This document shows positions 16,736 to 24,840 of a DNA stretch of 64,000 nt, one piece after another (position 1 is the first letter of the stretch; each line of letters opens with the position of its first letter). The stretch lies in the NCBI GenBank assembly GCA_964447405.1, contig CAYUSP010000002.1:62001-126000 (forward strand). The letters run 5' to 3'. Made by a program: the position numbers and the translations under genes. Origin of the DNA: JALNZF01 sp964447405. Lineage in GTDB: Bacteria; Nitrospirota; UBA9217. The notes under the pieces were generated by a model, which was given only the letters and a program-made list of their open reading frames with translations, had not been told where the DNA came from and did no database searches.

Positions 16736-17719
16736 CTATTTTTGAAGCAGAAAACGCGTAACGCCCTTGATCGTTCCCAGCCATATCGCGGCGGGATACA
16801 AGATCATATAATAGATGGCAGCGGCTAGGGCAAAACCCTGCCCGCCTGTACGTGCAAAAGCTCTGAGCAATCCACTGCTCATCGCGATGTTCGTGCCCCA
16901 GAAGAATGGGATCGCAATGAGCCATGCCGCTGATCCGGTCGTGATCGACAGGCATGCCAACAGGACGGCCAGGAGCCACGCGATGCCGTTCGCTTTCATC
17001 TCCCATGATGCTGTACCGGAATCCGCGTACAGGTCCCTGTTCGTCAGCGAATATTGTATCCAGTAACTGGTTTTTATAACTGCATTCCGCAGCGACCGCA
17101 TTAGCGTGAAATTAAAAACATGCCTGACCTGTAAGGCCGGATCGATGATGAGCCGGTACCCGGCCCTGCGCAGCCGGTGGCAGAATTCCACATCCTCGAG
17201 AATGGGCAGAAAGTCCTCGGCAAATCCGCCGATCTTCCTGAATGCTGCCGCGTGAATAACCAGGGCATGCGCTGCGATGTAGTCGGGATTGTCAGTATTC
17301 CTGGTCTCGGAGTAATTAACGAATACGGACTGGAAGAGATCAAAAAAACCAGGGTCATGAGGAACGGGTGTGTATGTGCCGCCGATCACGGTATCCGGCG
17401 TATGGTAGGCAATATTCTTCCGGACGCGTTCAAGCGTATCGTCTTTGATAAGGCAGTCAGCGTCAATGAAGAAAAGATACTCCCCCGCACTGCAGGATGC
17501 CCCGGCATTCCTGGCTGCGGAGGCGCCGGAGTGCTTCTCCAACTGAAGGAGTTTGCAAGGATGCTTCCTTATGATATCCCGCGAATTATCCAGGGAACAG
17601 TCATCTACGACGATGACTTCAACGTCCGGAGCGTGATGAGCAAAGACAGCGGACAGGCACAAACCGATCGTTCGGCTGCCATTATAGTTGGGTATGATGA
17701 TTGATAGAAATGGCTTCAT
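16736..17719 (-). CDS. Family 2 glycosyltransferase with C-terminal membrane helices
   Basis: 327 residues. The GT-A fold signature starts at once: LSIIIPNYNGSRTIG, VIVVDDCSLDNS, and the metal-binding FFIDADC near 95. An acceptor-side segment EDVEFCHRLRRAGYRL contains the ED base. The last 80 residues hold two to three membrane segments (AWLLAVLLACLSI, AWLIAIPFFWGTNIAMSSG, LAAAIYYMILYPAAIWLG). Sugar donor and acceptor are unknown. It starts 30 bases after the subunit IV gene, so it appears to be cotranscribed with the Rieske/cytochrome b genes. Confidence 0.92.
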   Translation of the reverse strand: MKPFLSIIIPNYNGSRTIGLCLSAVFAHHAPDVEVIVVDDCSLDNSRDIIRKHPCKLLQLEKHSGASAARNAGASCSAGEYLFFIDADCLIKDDTLERVRKNIAYHTPDTVIGGTYTPVPHDPGFFDLFQSVFVNYSETRNTDNPDYIAAHALVIHAAAFRKIGGFAEDFLPILEDVEFCHRLRRAGYRLIIDPALQVRHVFNFTLMRSLRNAVIKTSYWIQYSLTNRDLYADSGTASWEMKANGIAWLLAVLLACLSITTGSAAWLIAIPFFWGTNIAMSSGLLRAFARTGGQGFALAAAIYYMILYPAAIWLGTIKGVTRFLLQK

Positions 17720-17748
17720 CGCGGGCTCACATCAGCAAAACATCGCCA

Positions 17749-18135
17749 TTATAACAAGGAGAGAATCGTCAATCCAATAACCGCAAAGAGCAGGAAGCTG
17801 CCGACTGCTGCGGCGCCGATTCGCTGGCGAAGCGCGGTTGCTTTGTTGCTGTCCAGAAAAGGCGCAAGCAGCAGAGCGCTGAACGCTAGCCCGGGCAGGA
17901 GCACCGCACCCACGAACGTCCAGGAGCCAGGGAAATATTTTGTGAGCTGGTACAGGAACAGAAAGTACCACTCCGGCCGCGGGCTGTACTGGGATGCAAA
18001 GTCTATTTCCCTCCCGATGGCAGGCGGGAAAAGGGCTGCGAACAGCAACACCACCTCCACGGTGATGAGCACAATCAATGTCACTTCAAAAAAATAATAG
18101 GGGAAAAACCTTTTATCGTCTTTTATTACCTGCAT
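17749..18135 (-). CDS. Cytochrome b6-f subunit IV-like protein (cytochrome b C-terminal half)
   Basis: 128 residues with three membrane helices. The quinol-site motif PEWY is present in SPRPEWYFLFLYQLTKYF, with the preceding FFPYYFFEV segment typical of subunit IV. Together with the separate cytochrome b6 gene 21 bases upstream it rebuilds a complete cytochrome b. Family knowledge: forms the quinol-oxidising site with the Rieske protein in the cytoplasmic membrane. The length is a little short of plant subunit IV (about 160) but normal for bacterial split forms. Confidence 0.88.
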   Translation of the reverse strand: MQVIKDDKRFFPYYFFEVTLIVLITVEVVLLFAALFPPAIGREIDFASQYSPRPEWYFLFLYQLTKYFPGSWTFVGAVLLPGLAFSALLLAPFLDSNKATALRQRIGAAAVGSFLLFAVIGLTILSLL

Positions 18136-18156
18136 AGAATGGCCTCAGCAATGCTG

Positions 18157-18801
18157 CTACAGCCTCCCCGAAATCCCCGTTCTTTTGATCATATGAAAAT
18201 GCAGCCAGAGGAAAATGCCCGTCAGCAGGGGGAACCACAGAACATGAAAGCTGTAAAACCGCAAGAGCGTCTGGCCGCCCACTTCCCTCCCACCGCGCAT
18301 GAGATCGGCCAGGGGTCCGCCGATCAGTGGTATGGAACCCAGCATGTTCGTGCCAACCACCGTGGCCCAATAAGCCTTCTGGTCCCAGGGCAGGAGATAG
18401 CCCGTGAACCCGAACGACAGTGTCAGAAGCAGCAGCAGCGAACCGGCTATCCAGTGGAGTTCCCGGGGGTTCTTGTACGCACCCGTAATAAACACTCTCA
18501 ACATATGCAGCACGATGGTCACGACCATGAGATTTCCTGCCCAGTGGTGCGCGGCGCGAAGCATCGATCCCAGTGGCACCTCCCTATGCAGCCGCTGGAT
18601 GCTGCGGTATGCTCCGGCCTCGGATGGGGTATAGTGGCTGGACAACAAAAGTCCGGTCAGCAGAAGAATGAGAAACAACGTAAAGGTGATACCGCCCAGG
18701 CAGTAAAAATAATTGATCCACTCAGGCACAGGCCGGTCCAGCACCCTCCGGTGCCTGCTGGTGAATCCCATGCGGTTGTTGAGGTATTCAAGAATTTTCA
18801 T
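18157..18801 (-). CDS. Cytochrome b6-type protein with heme c(i) cysteine
   Basis: 214 residues, four membrane helices. Heme ligands fit H85 and H99 on helix B and H186 and H201 on helix D. The 14 residues between the helix D histidines are the b6-type spacing. C34 in YFYCLGGITF sits exactly where Cys35 of b6 binds the extra high-spin heme c(i)/c(n). The protein ends at the b6 C-terminus (RTGISG). It lies between the Rieske gene (30 bases) and subunit IV (21 bases). Role: quinol:acceptor oxidoreductase in the membrane; no cytochrome c or f gene is adjacent, so the acceptor is not known. Confidence 0.92.
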   Translation of the reverse strand: MKILEYLNNRMGFTSRHRRVLDRPVPEWINYFYCLGGITFTLFLILLLTGLLLSSHYTPSEAGAYRSIQRLHREVPLGSMLRAAHHWAGNLMVVTIVLHMLRVFITGAYKNPRELHWIAGSLLLLLTLSFGFTGYLLPWDQKAYWATVVGTNMLGSIPLIGGPLADLMRGGREVGGQTLLRFYSFHVLWFPLLTGIFLWLHFHMIKRTGISGRL

Positions 18802-18831
18802 ATAGCTCGCTTTGAATCCTGACCTGCCGGA

Positions 18832-19284
18832 TCAGACCCTGATACCCACCATAACCATGCCTTTTTCTATTTTGAGCGGAAACCGGGCAAGCGGCGCGGG
18901 CGGAGGCCCGGCGATGTTCCTGCCGGAGCGGTCGTACCTGCCCCCATGGCATGGACAGACAAACTCCTGTTTTTCCCGATGATAGTTGACCAGGCATCCC
19001 AGGTGAGAGCAGACAGCGGAAAGAACGACAGGGCCGTCGGGTGAAGTGACAATGAACACCCGGGACTTCCGTTCGCTGCCGGCGATAGCATAGACGAGTT
19101 CGGCCTTCTTTATGCCACTCCTTGGAATATCATCCTCGGACATGAGCGGGAAGAAGACGACGTCCCTGTCCCGATCATTCACCGGCGTGAATATCCTGGC
19201 AGCTGGCAGCAGAAAGCCGATGCCGAGCAGAGCGAGCATGCCGGAAACCGCCTGAGTAATGAATGCCCTTCTGCTGGAAGACAT
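18832..19284 (-). CDS. Rieske [2Fe-2S] protein of the b6-type complex
   Basis: 150 residues. The N-terminus SSSRRAFITQ plus a hydrophobic helix fits a Tat-type uncleaved anchor. Cluster ligands are C92/H94 in CSHLGC and C110/C112/H113 in CPCHGG, with C97 forming the usual disulfide. The segment GPPPAPLARFPLKIE follows as in Rieske folds. It is the first gene of the operon Rieske - b6 - subunit IV. No good ribosome site is visible before the ATG; AAGAAA lies close. Confidence 0.92.
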   Translation of the reverse strand: MSSSRRAFITQAVSGMLALLGIGFLLPAARIFTPVNDRDRDVVFFPLMSEDDIPRSGIKKAELVYAIAGSERKSRVFIVTSPDGPVVLSAVCSHLGCLVNYHREKQEFVCPCHGGRYDRSGRNIAGPPPAPLARFPLKIEKGMVMVGIRV

Positions 19285-19492
19285 GGTTTCTTATACTACG
19301 ATGCATGGAGGGTGTCAACTGGTTAAATGTTTGATTGTATAAGTGTTTGAGTGTTTAAACGCTCAGTCAATCACCGGCTTACGCAAATATAATTTTCAGG
19401 GAACAAAATACCCCTGCCTGTTGTCTCATGGGATAAGACCGTAGGAAGATACACCCCGCGGCGTGCATTGCAATCAAGAAAGGAGAATCAAC

Positions 19493-20314
19493 ATGCATAT
19501 CGTGATCATAAGCATCCTCATGGCAGTCGTAGCTGCGGCAGCACCGGCATATTCCCACACTAAACAGTCCATATCAAGTGAGGTCAGTGTTGAGATTATT
19601 TCAGACAAAGGTGTTGTTTTCCGGAGCATCCCTCATCAGGATACCAGGAACGCGGGAACGCGGATCATCAAAAGCTTCCTGGAAGCCCAAAAAGGAGAGA
19701 ATTACGGGATCGTCATAAGAAACAATACCCCGGAGCGGATCGGGATCGTGATCGCCGTGGACGGCAGGAACATTATATCCGGCCGCCAGTCAGAACTCGG
19801 GAACAGCGAGACCATGTATATCCTGAACGCGTACGAACATGCCCAATACGACGGCTGGCGGACGTCGAATGCAGAGGTACACCGGTTCTACTTCACCAAT
19901 CCCTCTGACTCGTACAGCGTAAAAACCTTTCATGATGCCACTGCCATGGGAGTCGTCGCGGTGGCGGTATTTAGGGAGAAATCCCTGCACCAGCATCATC
20001 ATGAGCAAGAACGCAGCATGAAGAAAGGGCCGTCTCCTGCCGCGCCTTCAACCGAGAGCGCCGGACGAAGCATGGGAAAAGCGTTGGCAGACGACCGTGT
20101 GGGTACCGGTTTCGGCGACGCTCAATATTCTCCTGTCATTAACGTTGCGTTTGAACCGGAGCGCATGCCAATCCAGAAAACGCTGATCAAATATGAATGG
20201 CGAGATACGCTTTGTCGAAATGGGATACTGCGATGCGGAAATGAGACTGGCAACCGGCTTTGGGATGCGGACGGCTTCGCTCCCTATCCTCCGGGATACG
20301 GGGCGAACCAATAA
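19493..20314 (+). CDS. Secreted protein of unknown function, histidine-rich middle
   Basis: 273 residues from the ATG at 19493 with AAAGGAGA seven bases upstream. Signal peptide about 1-21 (IVIISILMAVVAAAAPAYS). The mature part has a compact region (VSVEIISDKGVVFRSI, NTPERIGIVIAVDGRNI, VHRFYFTNPSDSYSVKT) and then a linker with HQHHHEQ and a proline/serine-rich stretch. I do not recognise the family, though the arrangement resembles small proteins of unknown function with one beta-sandwich domain. Monocistronic with its own terminator. Metal binding by the histidine run is possible but unproven. Confidence 0.75.
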   Translation: MHIVIISILMAVVAAAAPAYSHTKQSISSEVSVEIISDKGVVFRSIPHQDTRNAGTRIIKSFLEAQKGENYGIVIRNNTPERIGIVIAVDGRNIISGRQSELGNSETMYILNAYEHAQYDGWRTSNAEVHRFYFTNPSDSYSVKTFHDATAMGVVAVAVFREKSLHQHHHEQERSMKKGPSPAAPSTESAGRSMGKALADDRVGTGFGDAQYSPVINVAFEPERMPIQKTLIKYEWRDTLCRNGILRCGNETGNRLWDADGFAPYPPGYGANQ

Positions 20315-20327
20315 GAGGTTCAAGATG

Positions 20328-20363
20328 AGCGGGTTGTTCCTGTTTAGGAACAACCCGCTTTTG
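20328..20363 (+). terminator. Rho-independent terminator
   Basis: A perfect 14-bp stem (AGCGGGTTGTTCCT / AGGAACAACCCGCT) with a four-base loop and a short T run, 13 bases after the stop. It also separates this gene from the convergent pilQ end. Confidence 0.88.
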
Positions 20364-20365
20364 AT

Positions 20366-21739
20366 TCATTCTTTTATGATCGTCGGAGTGATGAAGATCA
20401 TGAGCTCAGCCTGGTTCTCGAACTTGCTCGTTTTCTTGAACAGCCAGCCGATGAGCGGAATCTTCGACAGGAACGGGACGCCGGATTCCGCTTCACCTTC
20501 GCTCTTGGTGATAATGCCGCCGAGAACGATGGTCTCGCCGTTATTGACGACGAGTTGGGTGTCAGCGTTCCTTTTCGTAATCGAGGGAATGCCATCTACC
20601 TGGCGGGAAAAGTCGGGCTCTGATTTTTCCACCTTGATCGTCATGGAAATCCGGTCGTCGTTCGTAATTGCGGGAATAACCGATAGCCCGAGACTTGCGG
20701 AAATGATCTGCACGGCGGCGGTGTTGGTGCTGCCCGCTCCGGTAGCGGCTGAAGCGACCACGGTTCTCACCGGAATGTCGGTGCCGCTTGATATTTTCGC
20801 TTCCTTGTTGTTGATGGTCATAACCTTGGGACTGGAGAGGATCTTGCCGTTGCCAGTGGCCTGCATGGCGGACAACTGAAGGTCCAGCGACATCCTGCCT
20901 CCCAATTTGCCGAACGTGAAACCCAGCGCACCGCCAGAACCGCTGCCGACCGCGGCCGGCAGATTCACCGCAAAAGCATTGCCGCTCATGCCGACATCAC
21001 CCGTCAGCGGATACATAACCGTGCCGCCCACCTGGGGGGGTGTTCCGGAGCCGGCGCCCGTGGTACCTCCGGAGACGATTGAAGTCCCCTTGCTGCTGTT
21101 GCTCGTATATTGCCCACCCCATTGCACACCCAGGTCACGCGCGTAATTGCTCGCCACCTCGACGATCTTCGCTTCGATCATGACCTGCGGAATGCGCGCA
21201 TCGAGGTTGCTGAGCACTCTCGCCATCCGGTCGAGATTAAGTGAAAGGTCCCTTACCACAATCGCGTTCATGCGATTGTCCACAGAGACCTTGGCCTTGT
21301 CGCTCTTGATCTTCTCGACCACGCTGACCGTTTCCTTGCCGTTCGCATACCCCAGCGGAAAGATCCGTGTTTCCATGTCCTCGTCGCGGGCGTCCACCAG
21401 AGCCAGGACACGAAGGATATTCCCTTTACCCACATAGGTAAGACCCTTGGTTCTCAGAATGGAATCGAGCGCCTCCATGATATCAACGTCCTTGAGGCTC
21501 AGGGAGACCTTTCCGCTCACGGTGTCGCTCACGATCAGGTTCAGGTTGGCCACCTGACCCACGGCCCGCAGTACATCCTTGATCTCGGTATCACGGAATT
21601 CCATGGAGAATCTGGACTGCTCCTGCTTTATGGACAGCGCGTCCGGGCTTTCCACTGCAAGCGCGACCTGTGCGCACCACGCGAGGGCGCAGCCCAGCAT
21701 GAAAAGCTGGGCATTCAGTTTACGGGTGAATGATACCAT
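20366..21739 (-). CDS. pilQ: Type IV pilus secretin PilQ, short form
   Basis: 457 residues. Signal peptide about 1-28. An N0/STN domain (FSMEFRDTEIKDVLRAVGQ) near 43-110 and an N1-type domain near 125-185 are followed by the secretin core with VMIEAKIVEV, the long gate-loop region rich in G, S and T, and VPFLSKIPLIGWLFKK, the secretin C-terminal signature. Typical PilQ is about 650-770 residues; this one lacks the N-terminal peptidoglycan-binding AMIN repeats. It forms the outer-membrane pore for the pilus. It is the last gene of pilMNOPQ, 13 bases after pilP. Confidence 0.93.
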   Translation of the reverse strand: MVSFTRKLNAQLFMLGCALAWCAQVALAVESPDALSIKQEQSRFSMEFRDTEIKDVLRAVGQVANLNLIVSDTVSGKVSLSLKDVDIMEALDSILRTKGLTYVGKGNILRVLALVDARDEDMETRIFPLGYANGKETVSVVEKIKSDKAKVSVDNRMNAIVVRDLSLNLDRMARVLSNLDARIPQVMIEAKIVEVASNYARDLGVQWGGQYTSNSSKGTSIVSGGTTGAGSGTPPQVGGTVMYPLTGDVGMSGNAFAVNLPAAVGSGSGGALGFTFGKLGGRMSLDLQLSAMQATGNGKILSSPKVMTINNKEAKISSGTDIPVRTVVASAATGAGSTNTAAVQIISASLGLSVIPAITNDDRISMTIKVEKSEPDFSRQVDGIPSITKRNADTQLVVNNGETIVLGGIITKSEGEAESGVPFLSKIPLIGWLFKKTSKFENQAELMIFITPTIIKE

Positions 21740-21752
21740 GGGGCTTTCCTCC

Positions 21753-22181
21753 CTACTTCCTTATGGAAAAATCTGCCAAAAAAAATTCTTCTTTGCCGCC
21801 GGTGCTGCTCATGAGCACAATGCTTCGCTGGCCAATATGGGACAGCTTGCGGTCCCCGATCACCGCGCCCTCCCGGTATGTTTCACCGTCTATTATGGCG
21901 ATCCGAACCTCACTGCTGAAAATGATGCCTGTGAGACCTTTCGCAATGCCTGGCCCGCCCTGCGCAGGCGTACGCTGCGCTGCACCCTCAAATGGACGGG
22001 CAAAGGGGTCCCTGCCCCAGGCTTTGTCCTCAGCAGCTGGTGCCGTCATGGTCGCACGGGGTCCTGCGGAGAAGAATGGGTCCCGTTCCTGCGCACTCTC
22101 CTGAGCCGGAGCAAGCAGCGGCCATCCGGTAACCACCAGTGAAACCATCAGGAGTATTATCGTAATAGGTTTCCTGTCCAC
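21753..22181 (-). CDS. pilP: Pilus assembly protein PilP
   Basis: 142 residues with an N-terminal hydrophobic export signal (ITIILLMVSLVVTGWPLL). RDPF appears twice (near 33 and 58), as in the PilP linker, followed by a beta-domain (GIIFSSEVRIAIIDGETYREG). There is no lipobox cysteine, unlike Neisseria PilP. Known role: links the inner-membrane PilMNO complex with the secretin. It lies between pilO and pilQ in the normal order. Confidence 0.85.
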   Translation of the reverse strand: MDRKPITIILLMVSLVVTGWPLLAPAQESAQERDPFFSAGPRATMTAPAAEDKAWGRDPFARPFEGAAQRTPAQGGPGIAKGLTGIIFSSEVRIAIIDGETYREGAVIGDRKLSHIGQRSIVLMSSTGGKEEFFLADFSIRK

Positions 22182-22206
22182 GTGCGATCCTTCAAAAGCA
22201 TCCTGT

Positions 22207-22776
22207 TCATTTTTCCATATAGGTAACCGCTTCCAGCTGCGTTGCGCAGGAGGAGGCAGAATCCGGGCAGGCCTCCACGCGGATCTTCCGGATGCTGACG
22301 ATGCGTGAAAGATTTTCGAGCTGCCTGAAGTACTCCGCCAGTTCCCGGTAACGGCCCTTGAGGTCCAGATTCATCGAGACCTCCCGGTATTTGTCCTTGT
22401 CTACTTCCTGTGTGGGATGCACAGCAACCAGGCTAATCCCCTGCTTGCGAGCTTCGGACGACACATCATCCAGGAACAGGATCACTCCACGCCGGTCAAC
22501 GAGATCCCATCCGGCGATGTTTGTCTTGAGTCCGGCTTTGATCTCAGCCTCGTGCGCTTTGATTTCGGCTATTTGCAGCGATATCGTCTGCACTTCCTGC
22601 TCCATTGCCAGGACTTTGGCCTGCACACGGTTGACTGACCTGACCATGAGCATATAGGGGACCTGGTAGATCAGCCCAATCACCGCTACGATCAGGGTGA
22701 GATACACGATAATCTGTTCGCGTTTTGTCAGGTCTTTTTTGAACACTGCCCTGAGCATGCGGCTCCCGTCCATCAT
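22207..22776 (-). CDS. pilO: Pilus assembly protein PilO
   Basis: 189 residues from the ATG at 22776, which overlaps the pilN stop (ATGA). One membrane helix (IIVYLTLIVAVIGLIYQV) is followed by a coiled coil and a ferredoxin-like domain ending VEACPDSASSCATQLEAVTY. The fold and position match PilO, the partner of PilN in the periplasm. A longer start at 22806 would lie inside pilN and has no better ribosome site. Confidence 0.87.
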   Translation of the reverse strand: MMDGSRMLRAVFKKDLTKREQIIVYLTLIVAVIGLIYQVPYMLMVRSVNRVQAKVLAMEQEVQTISLQIAEIKAHEAEIKAGLKTNIAGWDLVDRRGVILFLDDVSSEARKQGISLVAVHPTQEVDKDKYREVSMNLDLKGRYRELAEYFRQLENLSRIVSIRKIRVEACPDSASSCATQLEAVTYMEK

Positions 22777-23348
22777 TGCGCTCCCTGCGCCTTTTTCAGG
22801 CCGCATATGATCTCAAATCCGACTACCTCACGGCCCTGCAGCACCATCTTCTGCGCGAACAAAAGCTGCGGTCGGGCAAATAACGTGGTCTTCTCCATGG
22901 CGAGCATGAACTCCGACACGGTCGAATAATTGAATGCTCCACCTTTGATCTTGATCTCTGTCTTGGTGGCGGCGGCGCCCTCTATGCTGTCGAACCACAT
23001 TCCCCTGGGAACAATGCGGGAGAACTGCTTGAACACGTCAGACCACAATACCCGCTCGTTTAACAGATTTTTGATGAGGGAAGCCTTGTCCGAATCCATC
23101 CCCGTTGCGCTGGTCAAACCGAGTTCCTTCTGCAGGTCCGTCAAATGCCGCTGCAGCATCTGTCTTTGTGATGCAAGCGATGCCTGGGCGACCTGCAGTT
23201 TTCTTTGCTCCATGAATTTCATGCCAAATAAACCCGCCCAGACCAGCAGGAACGCTACCACAGCCAGGACACCCTTGCCGGGTAGCCGCAGGGGTTCCTT
23301 TTCTTCCCCGGGCATCAGATTAATATAATCTTTTTCTAATTTCTTCAT
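22773..23348 (-). CDS. pilN: Pilus assembly protein PilN
   Basis: 191 residues. The cytoplasmic N-terminus carries YINLMP, the INL(L/M)P motif that docks into PilM. A membrane helix (VLAVVAFLLVWAGLFGMKF) is followed by a coiled coil and a periplasmic ferredoxin-like domain. Between pilM and pilO with 45 bases and a four-base overlap respectively. Confidence 0.9.
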   Translation of the reverse strand: MKKLEKDYINLMPGEEKEPLRLPGKGVLAVVAFLLVWAGLFGMKFMEQRKLQVAQASLASQRQMLQRHLTDLQKELGLTSATGMDSDKASLIKNLLNERVLWSDVFKQFSRIVPRGMWFDSIEGAAATKTEIKIKGGAFNYSTVSEFMLAMEKTTLFARPQLLFAQKMVLQGREVVGFEIICGLKKAQGAQ

Positions 23349-23393
23349 ACCGTTTCGCAGGACTCTCCGCTGTTCACGGACCTATCCGACACA

Positions 23394-24419
23394 TCAGGGT
23401 TTTCTCAAGACCAGCCCCATTGCTGACGAGAATCTCGGAGCAAGCGGAATAAACTCATCCAATGCCCTATTCTTTGCCGACATGTCGCTGAAGGCCTGGT
23501 CGATTTCAATGGATCCTTCCAGGGACCGTGAGAAATATTCCTGCAATCCCCGCAGGAGGGATACCCCTCCCGTCAGGATCGTGCCCTCAACGCCTTTTTC
23601 GCGGAACGTGGATTTATAATACTCAACGGATCTGCGGATCTCCATCAGGAGTCCGTCCAGCCTAGTCCGGATGACGGCTGTTGCCGGATCCTGATCCGTC
23701 GCACCAAGCAGGTTCATCGAACGTTTGAGTGTTTCAGCTTCCGCCAGTCCGATGCCCAGCGTATCCGCCACCGCCCTGGTCATGTCCAGACCGCCATTCT
23801 CCAGACATCGACTGAACCGAAGCACGCCGCCCTTGAAAATATCGATCTCGGTCTTTCCCGCACCGATGTCCACAATCAGGGTATTCGCGTCATCCGGCTT
23901 CTCACGCAGACGGAGAACATTCCGGAGCGCCAAGGCGTTCGCGTCCACAGCAGAAACAGCGATCTTCGCCTCCTGGAACGGCGCAAGATGCCCGAGCACC
24001 TTCTCCCGCTCCGCCGCAACCAGGAGAATGTCGTACTTTTCCACGGTGCCTTCGAGTTTTTCGCCTGTGATCAGATACTCGATCTGCGCAGTCTCAAGCG
24101 GAAAGGAGATATGCCGTTTGGCCTCCCATCGGACAGCCTCGTTCAGTTCTGACAGCGGCATTTTGGGCAGTGTGAACGTCCGGATGGTCAGCAGCTGACC
24201 CGACATAAGCGTAGCCGCGTTCTTCCGGCCGATCTTCTTCCCTGCCATCAAATCTCTCAGGTTGGGGCTGATGGTTGAGGCTGCGGCCTGATCAAGCGGC
24301 AGTTCAATCAGAGCGGCTGAAAGCAATTTTGGGCGCCTGCCGGACGAGACCCGGACGACCTTGATGCTCCCTGCTCCGATGTCGATCCCTGTACGTTCAT
24401 TTGATCCGAATATTCCCAT
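23394..24419 (-). CDS. pilM: Pilus assembly protein PilM
   Basis: 341 residues from the ATG at 24419 (AAGGTGA before it). Actin-like ATPase fold: GIDIGAGSIKVVRV is the phosphate-1 loop, LIVDIGAGKTEI phosphate-2, and EGTILTGGVSLLRGL the adenosine loop. Known role: cytoplasmic actin-like ring that binds PilN and connects to the motor. It follows the MerR-like gene by 46 bases, starting the pilMNOPQ run. Confidence 0.92.
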   Translation of the reverse strand: MGIFGSNERTGIDIGAGSIKVVRVSSGRRPKLLSAALIELPLDQAAASTISPNLRDLMAGKKIGRKNAATLMSGQLLTIRTFTLPKMPLSELNEAVRWEAKRHISFPLETAQIEYLITGEKLEGTVEKYDILLVAAEREKVLGHLAPFQEAKIAVSAVDANALALRNVLRLREKPDDANTLIVDIGAGKTEIDIFKGGVLRFSRCLENGGLDMTRAVADTLGIGLAEAETLKRSMNLLGATDQDPATAVIRTRLDGLLMEIRRSVEYYKSTFREKGVEGTILTGGVSLLRGLQEYFSRSLEGSIEIDQAFSDMSAKNRALDEFIPLAPRFSSAMGLVLRKP

Positions 24420-24465
24420 CGTCACCTTGCCAATGAGTGTGTTTAATCGCACCTGCAATCCACAC

Positions 24466-24708
24466 TCAGGTCGCTGCTTTTCCCGTCTTCAGTTCCTCTG
24501 ATGCCATTTGGTATGCGGCCTTATGCTTGTACCCCCGCCGGAGGTATTTCCAGATCACCTTCACGAGTTCGAAGTCCTGTTTGCTGAATTCCCTCGATTC
24601 CAGGTCGCCCATCGGAATCCGCTTGGGATGCACATAGCCCTTCTGCTCAAGATAGTACAGTTTATGCCGCGGGATGTCTATTTTACTGAGTATTTCGGAA
24701 GTCTTCAT
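24466..24708 (-). CDS. MerR-like helix-turn-helix protein inside the pilus cluster
   Basis: 80 residues from the ATG at 24708 with AGGGGA about ten bases upstream. MKTSEILSKIDIPRHKLYYLEQKGYV is a MerR-type winged helix-turn-helix (helix-turn-helix, then YYLE-x-GY wing). The second half (EFSKQDFELVKVIWKYLRRGYKHKAAYQMASEEL) matches the MerR dimer-side helices. It lacks a long effector domain. Its place between the minor pilins and pilM suggests control of pilus genes or a structural DNA-binding role; this is inference. Confidence 0.8.
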   Translation of the reverse strand: MKTSEILSKIDIPRHKLYYLEQKGYVHPKRIPMGDLESREFSKQDFELVKVIWKYLRRGYKHKAAYQMASEELKTGKAAT

Positions 24709-24840
24709 AGCGGTCATTCCCCTGACTGCTCGCTGCATCCATAGCTAAATTCAAATTTAGGTTTGTTTTTCTACAGTAGCTACCCTCTACTTAATCATGC
24801 AGGTAGGTGTTTGTCAAGAACCAACCTCATTATCAATTCA

